Assembly (NCBI GenBank): GCA_942491485.1
Contig: CALOAX010000012.1
Location: 194,939 to 258,938, forward strand
From: Desulfoluna sp942491485
Lineage (GTDB): Bacteria; Desulfobacterota; Desulfobacteria; Desulfobacterales; Desulfolunaceae
Reading direction: 5' to 3'
DNA: 64,000 nucleotides
Shown here: positions 33,943-42,277 of the stretch, in pieces
Numbering within the stretch: the first letter of the stretch is position 1
How the letters are laid out: the number at the start of each line of letters is the position of its first letter
Program-made: the position numbers and the translations under genes
Notes under the pieces: model-generated
The model's input: the letters and a program-made list of their open reading frames with translations, nothing else
Databases searched by the model: none
What the model was told of the DNA's origin: nothing

Positions 33943-34586
33943 GCGGCCTCCCCTGCAGGCAAGGCATTTCCGTCGGCATCATGATGTTCCGGGGCCCCGG
34001 CGAGGGCCTCGGTGGCCACTTCCATGTCCAGGAGATCTTCATCCACCCACCGGTTTTTGACAACCAGGAACAAGAAGGCGCAAAGGCCCACAGCAAGCCC
34101 CACCACCGTGGTGGTGAAGGCAATGACAAGCTCGGAGGAGAGCATGGAGAGATCCCCTTGCCCCAATGCGGCAAGACCCGTTCCCATGGGAATCAGGGTT
34201 CCGATAAGACCGAGCCCCGGTCCCACGCGCACCACCAACCGACAGCTGTCCAGGGATGAGACAAGTTGCCGTGTACTCTTCTGGAGCAGCCTCTCCACCT
34301 CAAGGGTAGAGGCACCACCATTTTTTTCAAGAAGTCCCTTCAATTTCGAGACGTACCGACTCACCCGATAGGTGGTATAACGCGTGTGATCGGGCTCAAA
34401 AAACAGGTCCGGTCCATCTGCATCAGGGCGCCCCACAACCCTTCGCCGCTTGACCCATTCGGAAAAAAGGGCCCCACCGTTCATCACCGTCCAGAAGGTC
34501 AGAAAGGCCAGAATCACCAGAACGGGATAGAGAAGGGATGACGAGACCACATAGATATAACTTTTAATAAGCGCTGCTGTTTGCAC
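33939..34586 (-). CDS. MotA/TolQ/ExbB-type proton channel protein
   Basis: The product has 215 residues with three membrane segments (about 14-36, 118-140 and 155-180) and the family core RVGPGLGLIGTLIPMGTGLAAL, then VIAFTTTVVGLAVGL. I chose GTG at 34586 because AGGAAAG lies five bases upstream; a GTG five codons earlier has no such site. This is a second, distinct ExbB-like protein, separate from the tonB-linked exbB at 21.5 kb. It is coupled to DUF2149 downstream and follows the DUF2162 gene. Confidence 0.85.
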   Translation of the reverse strand: MQTAALIKSYIYVVSSSLLYPVLVILAFLTFWTVMNGGALFSEWVKRRRVVGRPDADGPDLFFEPDHTRYTTYRVSRYVSKLKGLLEKNGGASTLEVERLLQKSTRQLVSSLDSCRLVVRVGPGLGLIGTLIPMGTGLAALGQGDLSMLSSELVIAFTTTVVGLAVGLCAFLFLVVKNRWVDEDLLDMEVATEALAGAPEHHDADGNALPAGEAA

Positions 34587-34620
34587 GTCTTCTTTCCTCA
34601 CTTCATCAATTGCGTAAAAA

Positions 34621-34715
34621 ACACCAGGGGATGATCCCCTGGATCCCGGGTTCGCACATGCTCTGAACCCTCGTTCCTCAGGCTCCTCACATGTGCTGTC
34701 CGGCTTCGCCCGTAG
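34621..34715. repeat. Mosaic intergenic repeat overlapping the DUF2162 3' end
   Basis: It has CCAGGGGATGATCCCCTGG, TTCGCACATGCTC, CCCTCGTTCCTCAGGC, CACATGTGCTG and CTTCGCCCGTAG. It reaches about 30 bases into the last codons of the DUF2162 gene, so that protein's tail may be repeat-derived. Confidence 0.6.
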
Positions 34716-35466
34716 ATTTTACAGGCGGCGAGTGATTGCAAAAAACCGTATCCAGATAGATGCCAGCCACAAAAAGGCACAGTGACGAGACGATCACCCA
34801 AAGCGATGCGCCTCCATCGCTATGAGTTGATGCGGCTGAGTTCGATGCCATGGCAAACACATCCGGAAGTTCGGAGACATGGGGAACAACCAGCACAGAG
34901 AGCAGAAACCAGAGCGCCGCAAGGACCATCATGGTTCCCATAAAATGGTGCGGCCGCCTGAATCGATCTCCCAAGGCCCGTGAAACCAGAAAGCTGGCGC
35001 TTCCCACGCTGACAAAAACGCCCCAGGCCACCAAGGTCATTTCTATGGATTTTTCCGGGTAAAAGCCCATGACAAACGCAACGGTCAGCAAGATAACGCC
35101 CATGCAAACCGGGCATGGCAGGGCAAAAAGCCACCATCCCCTGACGGGCCCTGCCTCGGCTGTCGGCTGTTTGAGCAGCGAGCTCCCCCAAACCAGAAGA
35201 AGTGTGGCCATGGCCAGATGAACGGCCATGGCCCACTCGACCATCTGTTGAACGATAAGGAGTTGATTCAGGAGGTTCACATGGGTGAGAAGAAGATAGC
35301 TTCCGCCGAAAAGCAGGGCGTAGGCCAGGATGGCTCCGCAGACAAAATAAATGCGATGCCCGGTTTTCTCATGGTCCACAAAACCACACGCAAGACCGAT
35401 CCCGCATTTGATGGCGTATATCCCCATGGTGAAGACCAATCCGGCAATCAGGCTTTTCCATTCCAT
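34687..35466 (-). CDS. DUF2162-type membrane transporter-like protein
   Basis: The product has 259 residues with about seven membrane helices. LPCPVCMGVILLTVAFVMGF and the paired GGSYLLLT region fit the DUF2162 family, described only as predicted transporters. I chose ATG at 35466 with GGGAGTG upstream; the frame runs further but only into the riboswitch leader and terminator. Being the first gene after cobalamin riboswitch 2, it should be repressed by cobamide. Its partners (MotA-type, DUF2149, BtuF-CbiZ, CobN) suggest involvement in cobalt or corrinoid movement; the substrate is unproven. Confidence 0.78.
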   Translation of the reverse strand: MEWKSLIAGLVFTMGIYAIKCGIGLACGFVDHEKTGHRIYFVCGAILAYALLFGGSYLLLTHVNLLNQLLIVQQMVEWAMAVHLAMATLLLVWGSSLLKQPTAEAGPVRGWWLFALPCPVCMGVILLTVAFVMGFYPEKSIEMTLVAWGVFVSVGSASFLVSRALGDRFRRPHHFMGTMMVLAALWFLLSVLVVPHVSELPDVFAMASNSAASTHSDGGASLWVIVSSLCLFVAGIYLDTVFCNHSPPVKSTGEAGQHM

Positions 35467-35570
35467 GGTGATACACTCCCTTCTCTTGCGGTTACAGCGT
35501 TGCGTACGTGTGATTACATCAAAAAACCAAGATGGAGGGGGTGGGGACAGCTCCGAGAACAAAGAACCAA

Positions 35571-35606
35571 AAAAAAATCCCCGCACCTCGGATGAGGTGC
35601 GGGGAT
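35571..35606 (-). terminator. Intrinsic terminator downstream of cobalamin riboswitch 2
   Basis: A perfect 13-base stem, ATCCCCGCACCTC with its complement, has a 4-base loop and at least seven T residues on the minus strand. It lies between the aptamer and the DUF2162 start codon, the expected expression platform. Confidence 0.92.
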
Positions 35607-35694
35607 CCGTATTCTCCCACACTGATTTTGTGATGCTGTTAAAGAAGAGCATCACAACGCATCAAAGCCTTTACCACGGGCGTTGATCCATCTC

Positions 35695-35876
35695 CATCCA
35701 GGCAGGTCTTCTGACTTTCGGATCGCTCCGTCCGGCGCGCCTTCCCGGGTGTAAAAACACGCAGTGGCATGATGGCCTGGACAGTCCCCGATTACAGCGG
35801 CGGGTCCGTTCCCGATTCTCACGGGATTCCCTATTCTCCTCCCGGACCTGCTCAAAAGCAGAACTGGGAAGCACCT
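35695..35876 (-). promoter_or_regulatory. Cobalamin riboswitch 2
   Basis: On the minus strand the order is GGTGC, then AATAGGGAA, TCCCGTGAGAATCGGGA, ACCCGCCGCTGTAAT (B12-box region) and AAAGTCAGAAGACCTGCC. It is close to riboswitch 1 in its core but differs in the variable arms. A perfect terminator and the DUF2162-MotA-DUF2149-btuF/cbiZ-cobN gene string follow. The divergent btuFCD operon has no such element on its own strand. Confidence 0.94.
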
Positions 35877-36028
35877 GAATTTCTCGTTTACTATTCCATA
35901 GAAATATCCTATGTCAAGGATAATTTTCCCTCAGGGGAAAATCCGGCAATCAGGCTCGAACCCTTGGGTTTCAGGCACGCAAGCGCTGTGCCCAACCCTT
36001 CCAACTCCGTTTACACAAAGGAGAAACC

Positions 36029-36946
36029 ATGAGATATCGAGCCCTTACTCTCGCAATTCTGATATCCCTCCCTGTGCTTTTTTCCGGTGTCTCGGACTCC
36101 CATGGGGGAGAACGCACATTTACCGATACCACCGGCTGCACCATTAGCCTGCCGGACCGGCCCCTCAGGGTGGTCTCTCTGGCCCCCAGCATCACGGAGA
36201 TCGTGTTTGCATTGGGAAAGGGACCTCTCCTTGTCGGCGTCACCCGTTACAGCGATTATCCCGAAAAAGCGAAAATGCTCCCACGGGTTGGCAGCTACAT
36301 CCGCCCCGAGCTTGAAAGCATCGTGACCTTGAAGCCCGATCTCTGCCTGACGGTGGAGGACGGCCCCCCTAAAAAAACCATCGAGAGGCTGAAGGCATTC
36401 GGAATTCCCGTTTACACGGTCAACCCCGACAGCATTGACACCATCCTTCGGTCTATCCAAGAGATCGGCGATATCCTTGATGCAAAAAATACTGCTGCCG
36501 CCATCACGGATAAAATGGGAGCGCAGCTCACCGTCATCGACCGGGCCGTTGCCGAAGCGCCCCACAAGCCAGACATTTTCTTTCAAATCGGCATCTCTCC
36601 CATCGTCTCCGTAGGAAAAAACACCTTTCTCGATGAAATGATCCAGAGAGCCGGTGGGACAAACGTCGTCACCAGTGACACACCCTACCCCCGATTTTCA
36701 AAAGAGCAAGTCCTGGCCCTGGCCCCGGAGATGATCATCATCACCTCCATGGCTCGAAACGACATCTTCGAGGTTGTCAAGAAAGACTGGGAAAGCTGGC
36801 CATCCCTTCCCGCCGTCAGAAACAAAAGAATCCATGTGGTGGAATCTGATACACTGGATCGCCCCACCCCACGTGTGGTAGACGGCCTTGCCATGCTGGC
36901 GGCCCTGATCCATCCCACCCTCTTTGCGGAGGCACACCGTGAGTAA
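36029..36946 (+). CDS. btuF: Periplasmic cobamide-binding protein BtuF
   Basis: The product has 305 residues. Signal peptide about 1-26. The class III binding-protein fold is marked by PLRVVSLAPSITEIVFALGKG near the N-terminus, SYIRPELESIVTLKPDLCL, and a C-terminal lobe with PRVVDGLAMLAALIHP. AGGAG lies six bases before ATG. It delivers corrinoid to BtuCD; the next gene starts within its last codons. A heme or iron-chelate ligand cannot be excluded from sequence, but the two divergent B12 riboswitch-controlled units argue for cobamide. About 150 bases separate it from riboswitch 2. Confidence 0.85.
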   Translation: MRYRALTLAILISLPVLFSGVSDSHGGERTFTDTTGCTISLPDRPLRVVSLAPSITEIVFALGKGPLLVGVTRYSDYPEKAKMLPRVGSYIRPELESIVTLKPDLCLTVEDGPPKKTIERLKAFGIPVYTVNPDSIDTILRSIQEIGDILDAKNTAAAITDKMGAQLTVIDRAVAEAPHKPDIFFQIGISPIVSVGKNTFLDEMIQRAGGTNVVTSDTPYPRFSKEQVLALAPEMIIITSMARNDIFEVVKKDWESWPSLPAVRNKRIHVVESDTLDRPTPRVVDGLAMLAALIHPTLFAEAHRE

Positions 36947-37961
36947 CACGCATTTTATCGAGGGCCGGCTGGTTCAACGTATTTTTCTTATCACCGGCCT
37001 TCTCTCAGTGGTTCTGGCCCTGGCCATTATTCTTGGGCTGGCCACGGGCCCTTCCGGCATCGGGCTTGAGCCGGTCTGGGATCTTTTGACCGGGAGCGCC
37101 GACGCCGACGGGCTCCAAAATGCCATCATCGAGCGCATCCGCCTTCCACGTGTGCTCATGGCCCTCTTCTGCGGCGCGGTCCTCTCCCTGGGCGGACTCG
37201 TCTTCCAGGCCTTGCTTGGGAACCCCCTTGCAGAACCCTATATCCTCGGGATATCCGGTGGGGCTGCCACCGGGGCCATCGTCGGCATTCTCGCAGGGTT
37301 CGCCCGCGTACCGGGGGTCAGCGCCACCGCCTTTGCCGGCAGCATGACCACCCTCTTTCTTGTCATTGTCCTCTCTAAAGGGGAGAGCCAGGCCGGAAGG
37401 GATTCCATGCTGCTTTCTGGCGTCATGGTCAATGCCTTCTGCTCGGCGGTTATCATGTTTCTCATCTCCATCTCCGAAGAGAACAAACTCCACGACATCA
37501 TGTTCTGGCTCATGGGTGACCTCTCCTCTGCAGACATGCCCCAGGTGGGCATGGTGGCCCTTCTTATCCTTCCCTGCTTTGCTGTGATTTTTCTTTGCTC
37601 TCATAAGATGAATCTCATGCTCATGGGGCGTGAAATGGCTCGGACCATGGGGGTCTCCATCCGGAAAACGACCTTTATTCTTCTTGTCGCCACCTCGTTT
37701 ATGGTAAGTGCCATGGTCTGCCAGAGCGGTCTCATGGGCTTTGTGGGGCTTGTGGTTCCCCATATTCTCCGGCAGATTTTCGGATCGGACCACCGGGTTC
37801 TGGTTCCGGCCTCCATCGTGGGCGGTGGAGCTTTTATGGTGATTTGTGACCTCCTGGCACGCTGGCTGCCACGGGAAGGTGAGATCCCCGTGGGCGTCAT
37901 CACCGCCATTATCGGTGCCCCCCTCTTCATCATGCTGCTTCGAAGGAGGGCCCGGTCGTGA
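36939..37961 (+). CDS. btuC: Cobamide ABC transporter permease BtuC (FecCD family)
   Basis: The product has 340 residues with about ten hydrophobic helices, as in BtuC/FecCD permeases. Family features are LPRVLMALFCGAVLSLGGLVFQALLGNPLAEPYILGISGGAA and GLVVPHILRQIFGSDHR, the coupling-helix region. I chose GTG at 36939, which overlaps the btuF stop and has GGAGG six bases upstream. Its own stop overlaps the btuD start, so btuFCD is a tightly coupled operon. Confidence 0.9.
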   Translation: MSNTHFIEGRLVQRIFLITGLLSVVLALAIILGLATGPSGIGLEPVWDLLTGSADADGLQNAIIERIRLPRVLMALFCGAVLSLGGLVFQALLGNPLAEPYILGISGGAATGAIVGILAGFARVPGVSATAFAGSMTTLFLVIVLSKGESQAGRDSMLLSGVMVNAFCSAVIMFLISISEENKLHDIMFWLMGDLSSADMPQVGMVALLILPCFAVIFLCSHKMNLMLMGREMARTMGVSIRKTTFILLVATSFMVSAMVCQSGLMGFVGLVVPHILRQIFGSDHRVLVPASIVGGGAFMVICDLLARWLPREGEIPVGVITAIIGAPLFIMLLRRRARS

Positions 37962-38767
37962 AGAACACACATAAAACCCCACACCTTTCCGTTGCCGGTC
38001 TTTCCACCGGTTATGGAGACCACGAGGTGATCTCCGATATCTCCCTTGCCATGGAAGGGGGCTCCTTCTTCATCATTGCCGGCCCCAACGGAACGGGAAA
38101 AACAACCTTGCTCAAATGCCTTGCGGGGCTCACCCGGCCGAACAAAGGGGAGGTGTTCCTGGACGGGTCCCCCCTCCCCCGCTTTAATCGGCGAAACCTG
38201 GCACGCCGCATCGCCTTTCTGCCACAAACAGTGGAGACCGCCTTCTCCCTTACAGTCCGTGAGGTGGTACTTATGGGGAGAGCCCCCCATCTGGGGATGT
38301 TGGGATTTCACCAGGAAAAAGACACCACCCTTGCCGAAGAGGCCATGGCCTTCACCGATGTCCTTCATTTGGCGGACCGAACCATCGATGCCCTTTCCGG
38401 CGGGGAACGGCAACGGGTCTTCATCTCCCGTGCCGTCTGCCAGCAGCCCGAATTCATCCTGCTGGATGAACCCACATCAGCCCTGGACCTGGCTCATCAG
38501 GTGCGTGTCATGGATTTGATGGAGCGTCTGAAGATAGAAAGGGGGATGGGGGTGGTGATGGTCTCACACGACCTGAACCTGGCCGCCATGTATGCCGACA
38601 CCCTCTGCCTGATCCATAAAGGCCAGGTGGCGGCTCTGGGAGCCCCGTCTGCTGTCTTGGAAAAGAAACAGCTTGAAGCCGTTTACGGATGCCGACTCTT
38701 CGTAGAGGAGAGCCAGGTGGCGGGTACATTGCACGTCACGCCGGTTCCGGGGAGAGTAAATGAATAG
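37958..38767 (+). CDS. btuD: Cobamide ABC transporter ATP-binding protein BtuD
   Basis: The product has 269 residues. Walker A is GPNGTGKT (42-49), the ABC signature LSGGERQRV, Walker B FILLDEPTSALD, and the switch histidine in VMVSHDLN. It starts with GTG overlapping the btuC stop, with GGAGG nine bases upstream. It powers the BtuC channel and completes the inner-membrane importer. A short GCCTCC/GGAGGC hairpin follows the stop. Confidence 0.92.
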   Translation: MKNTHKTPHLSVAGLSTGYGDHEVISDISLAMEGGSFFIIAGPNGTGKTTLLKCLAGLTRPNKGEVFLDGSPLPRFNRRNLARRIAFLPQTVETAFSLTVREVVLMGRAPHLGMLGFHQEKDTTLAEEAMAFTDVLHLADRTIDALSGGERQRVFISRAVCQQPEFILLDEPTSALDLAHQVRVMDLMERLKIERGMGVVMVSHDLNLAAMYADTLCLIHKGQVAALGAPSAVLEKKQLEAVYGCRLFVEESQVAGTLHVTPVPGRVNE

Positions 38768-38816
38768 GGATGCCTCCAGCAGAACCGCCGGAGGCGTAAG
38801 CCCAATGGTTACATAT

Positions 38817-39485
38817 CTATGAGGGCTGCTGCTCATCATAGCAACACTCCGGATACAGCGTCCTCATGCAATCGGGACAGATGCCGTGGGAAAAATCGGC
38901 ATCGGAATGATCCGAGATGTAGTCTTCCATTTGATGCCACCCGCCGCTTTCATCACGGATCTTTTTGCAGGCACTGCAGATGGGGAGGATCCCCTTGAGG
39001 GTGTTGATCTCAGCCAGGGCGTTCTCAAGATTTGCCATGGCCCGGTCCCGCTCCATCTCCGCTTGTTTTTTCTCCGTAATATTGATGACTGTCCACAACA
39101 CACAACCCGAGGGTTCCCCGTCGAACAGGAGGGGCGCAACCCGCCCCTGGAACCACTGTTCCCCGGACGGACCGTCCTTTGAGCTGGTTTTAAGGTCAGC
39201 TGCCGAGAGAGTGTATTCCACCACCTGGGTGGTTCCAGTGTTCAGGGTTTTGTGAATAATCGAAAGATAATGGTCCGCCACTTCCACGGGAAGCACATCG
39301 TGAATAAGCTTTCCTGTGAGAAAGGAGCCATCGTCATAAAAACGCCTCTCGGCACCGCCAATGACTTTCAAGTACCTGCCTTCACGGTCAAAGACAAACA
39401 CCAGATCCGGCAACGCTTTCAGGAGTTCATTTGCAGATAATCTCCGTCTTCGAACCCAATGCAACATCCTGCGGAATAACAACAT
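38817..39485 (-). CDS. PAS-domain protein with C-terminal four-cysteine motif
   Basis: The product has 222 residues. A PAS domain covers about 20-140 (LLKALPDLVFVFDREGRYL, then LWTVINITEKKQAE). A short coiled coil follows, then ILPICSACKKIRDESGGWHQ and DFSHGICPDCMRTLYPE (about 168-212), with two C-x2-C pairs that could hold zinc. I have seen this tail after sensory domains in deltaproteobacterial proteins; its function is unknown. No kinase, cyclase or DNA-binding output is present, so it may act through protein contact. The start ATG has a weak ribosome-binding site; an in-frame ATG six codons on is possible. Confidence 0.7.
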   Translation of the reverse strand: MLLFRRMLHWVRRRRLSANELLKALPDLVFVFDREGRYLKVIGGAERRFYDDGSFLTGKLIHDVLPVEVADHYLSIIHKTLNTGTTQVVEYTLSAADLKTSSKDGPSGEQWFQGRVAPLLFDGEPSGCVLWTVINITEKKQAEMERDRAMANLENALAEINTLKGILPICSACKKIRDESGGWHQMEDYISDHSDADFSHGICPDCMRTLYPECCYDEQQPS

Positions 39486-39572
39486 CTATTGCCCCTTTCC
39501 AGGCAGCGGAACCGCCCCTGTCAAACTCACCATGACTGCAAGTACTGTATTGAGCCTGCCTGAAGAAAAGAC

Positions 39573-39893
39573 TCACGTCAAATATGAACTTCCAGCAGGG
39601 ACCATCAGCACTTCTCGTTTTGCTTCCCGAAGCAGCATGTCTCCCATGGCAGGACGAACCGTGTCATTCCAATAACTGCTTCCATAGACAAGGTCGTAAA
39701 GGCGTTTTCTTTCCGATTCATTCTCGAACCGGCGTATCCAGATATAGAGATCCTCCACGTCCACGGCCACAAAGCTGCCCACCACATCCATCCCCTTCTC
39801 CCGCTGGAAAGGAATTACCAGGGACTCCATCACGTCGATCCACCGGGTAAGGCAGCCCGTTTTAATGCGGTACTCTCGAAGTTCATAGAGCAT
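39573..39893 (-). CDS. NIPSNAP-family protein
   Basis: The product has 106 residues of the NIPSNAP/dimeric alpha-beta barrel type (LYELREYRIKTGCLTRWID, then YIWIRRFENESERKRLYDLVYG and a C-terminal LLREAKREVLMVPAG). ATG at 39893 has GGAGGAG three to four bases upstream. It overlaps the 3' end of the radical SAM gene by 11 bases, which implies coupled translation and a shared task. The activity of bacterial NIPSNAP proteins is unclear. It has no signal peptide. Confidence 0.78.
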   Translation of the reverse strand: MLYELREYRIKTGCLTRWIDVMESLVIPFQREKGMDVVGSFVAVDVEDLYIWIRRFENESERKRLYDLVYGSSYWNDTVRPAMGDMLLREAKREVLMVPAGSSYLT

Positions 39894-41328
39894 GGACTCC
39901 TCCCCGTCTCCAGGCTTCAACCAGCTCAACGGGCAGTTCATGCCTGCGCGACGTATGGTATGGGCTACAGGAGACGGGAATCCCCCACGCCTTGTCAAGG
40001 GCCTCCCGCTCTATTTCAAGGGAGAGCATCAACTCAAACGGGTTGAGGCAGGACCAGGGGACTGCCGGAATGGGATCGGGGCTGGCAAGAACATCAAGAA
40101 ATCGCTTTACCCCGTTTGTTCGACCCACATCCCAACGGGCCAACTCCGCTTCAGGCTCTATGTCACTGTGTGGAAACGCCCCGTAGTGAATGGGGCTCAA
40201 ATGCCCGAAGGGGGTCACAAACATTTTGTACTTCGCCTGCTTGACCGCATCGCACTGCCCTTCCCATGATTTCCAGTACAGATGATCACGCTGGATGGCC
40301 CCGGCAAAATGAATATAAAGAGACTTCCAGTCAGATTGTTTGCATAGATCCGTCGCCATGGCCACGGCGTCCATGATAGTTTTCTGTTCCTTTGTATCCA
40401 CGGAACCAAAATAGTCGGGCTTGAAATCGATGTAGTCCACCCCAAGGTCACGGGCCATGTTCATCAGAGGGATCACCTGGTCGCAGTTGGTGGGCATGAT
40501 AATGCTGTTGAAACCAATCTGTGTCGCAGAGCCGGTACGGTCCCGCAGCCGAACCAACGCCTTCAGGTTCTCTTTCAGATGATCAAGCCGCATGCGATGT
40601 CTTGGCCTGCGCTCACCAAAGTTGATCACTTCATATTGACCGGCATCGGCTGTGCTCAGGCTGATGCGGATATCTCTCGTCAGCAGAGCGGCACGACGCC
40701 GTTGATCTGTGTTAAGCAGAATGCCGTTGGTAAAAAGTTTCACCGGCACGGAGAGCTCCCCTGCCCGACGGGCAATGTGGGTAAGGGTCTTCACATCCGT
40801 CATGGGCTCAAGGCCTCCGGATATTTTCACCAGCAATCCGATCCCCGCGGTTTTTAAACGGTCCAGTTCCAAAAACATGGCGTCAATGGCCCCGCTTTCC
40901 ATGGGGGTCATCCCGTCTCCATAATTCGTCAGACTCCGGCTGCCGTCGCTATTCACTGAAACATTGGGGCAGAAAACACACCGGCTCGGGCAGGTGGTCC
41001 CAACAAAGAAGACCAGGGTATAAAACGGGGTGTTGAAGTAGTGACGCACCACGTTGAAATAGTCACTGTGGACCCCTTGGCTGAGGCGCTCCATCATTCC
41101 TTCGGCCCGCTGCATGCACTTGTAGGCGAGAAGCATGCGATCCTGGTCAACCCCGAGACCCTCGGCCAGCTCCCTCGCGGGAGTCCAGGGGCTGTGACTC
41201 AACGCCGTAAACACACGCTCCGCATCGACTGCCGTCTGAAGCAGCGAGGGAGTCCCATCTGTACCGGCAAGCTCTTTCCTCAGCGCATGCCATGCATCCA
41301 GCATCATGTTTCTTAGGTCTGTTTCCAT
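39883..41328 (-). CDS. Radical SAM protein coupled to NIPSNAP gene
   Basis: The product has 481 residues. The radical SAM motif is C113, C117, C120 (TTCPSRCVFC), preceded by an N-terminal helical part of about 100 residues. KISGGLEPMTD serves as the GGE-like motif, followed by VKLFTNGILLN and a barrel pattern. Extra cysteines (DLCKQSD, EGQCDAVKQ, PWSCLNPFEL) suggest an auxiliary cluster is possible. I chose ATG at 41328 with GGAGG five bases upstream. The substrate is unknown. The only coupled partner is the small NIPSNAP protein, an arrangement I do not recognise from a named pathway. Confidence 0.8.
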   Translation of the reverse strand: METDLRNMMLDAWHALRKELAGTDGTPSLLQTAVDAERVFTALSHSPWTPARELAEGLGVDQDRMLLAYKCMQRAEGMMERLSQGVHSDYFNVVRHYFNTPFYTLVFFVGTTCPSRCVFCPNVSVNSDGSRSLTNYGDGMTPMESGAIDAMFLELDRLKTAGIGLLVKISGGLEPMTDVKTLTHIARRAGELSVPVKLFTNGILLNTDQRRRAALLTRDIRISLSTADAGQYEVINFGERRPRHRMRLDHLKENLKALVRLRDRTGSATQIGFNSIIMPTNCDQVIPLMNMARDLGVDYIDFKPDYFGSVDTKEQKTIMDAVAMATDLCKQSDWKSLYIHFAGAIQRDHLYWKSWEGQCDAVKQAKYKMFVTPFGHLSPIHYGAFPHSDIEPEAELARWDVGRTNGVKRFLDVLASPDPIPAVPWSCLNPFELMLSLEIEREALDKAWGIPVSCSPYHTSRRHELPVELVEAWRRGGVHAL

Positions 41329-41545
41329 GGAAGCCTCCTTTCTGGTGACGGTTCTTACATCGTCCAGGGACGCGATCAACCGGTGCATTTTGTCCGCACG
41401 CACCCCCCTGGACACGTGAAACAGAATACAGGCCTCACTATGAAATAATTATACAATGCCCGTTACCGGGCGTTTCCACAACGCACTGCGGTCCCACGTT
41501 CATTTTTATAACGCAGTGTATAATTAACTATTGGCAAGGCCCTAA

Positions 41546-41715
41546 GCCGCCTATTTCATGAGAAAACAATCAGGCCAAAGCAGCATCATGTTATTACAAC
41601 TGGTTATTGCGATTAATTAAGCTATGTTAAAACACAAAATAAAATTCACGATTTCCCGCCCACCTTTCTCAGCCTATGGGCGAACCGGGTGCACTCAAAT
41701 CGTGAAATATCGGGG
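41546..41715. mobile_element. Diverged miniature inverted-repeat element
   Basis: The right end TCGTGAAATATCGGGG and interior TTCTCAGCCTATGGGCGAACCGGGTGC match the family. The left end (CCGCCTATTTCATGA) is degraded. It lies in the 0.85-kb gene-free stretch upstream of the kinase, which otherwise shows only AT-rich sequence. Confidence 0.65.
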
Positions 41716-42277
41716 TTAGGTTAGGAGAGAATTCATCGCGAATGAACAGGAATACACCAGACAGGTGTCAAGAAGGATAGAGCCAAAAAGGAGAGTGCAT
41801 CAGGGCAGGTTTACGTCAGTTGCAAAGAGACGGCGGCGAAATATAATATTAATACAACATCAACCCTATCGCGCACAACAACATCAATGTTTACAATTCA
41901 TTATAGCGATCGTAAAATCGCAATTATTCAAAGAATAATCATTGCAAGATAGAGATTCCAATCCAGCCATGTTATATTAACAGATGTGAATCCCCTTGAG
42001 ACGCAAACCGACACCCCCGATTCGCTTCAAGCCGAGTGTCTTCTCACATCTCACCTTCTGATTTCCACACACGCCAACGCACATCCGAACAGCATGAATT
42101 GAGACGTCTCGTACCTTAAGAAACGACCACATTAATAAAAATGACGCCGCCAACGCATCCTCCTTGGGTAAATGCGCTGGGTTCAATTTATTTGATTCGC
42201 AACAGGCCCTGACCCAGCCCCCCCATTCCTGTATCGGGCCGTCAACACGAAGAGCCGCCGCATGGCGGCACGGTGCC

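Noticed and set aside
35880..36028. A riboswitch on the plus strand ahead of btuF
   Set aside because: The interval has only a small TTTTCCC/GGGAAAA hairpin; all conserved B12-aptamer blocks read on the minus strand.
37005..37982. Minus-strand frame of 325 codons opposite btuC
   Set aside because: It is the antisense shadow of an intact BtuC gene; the translation is His/Gly/Asp-rich with no domain.
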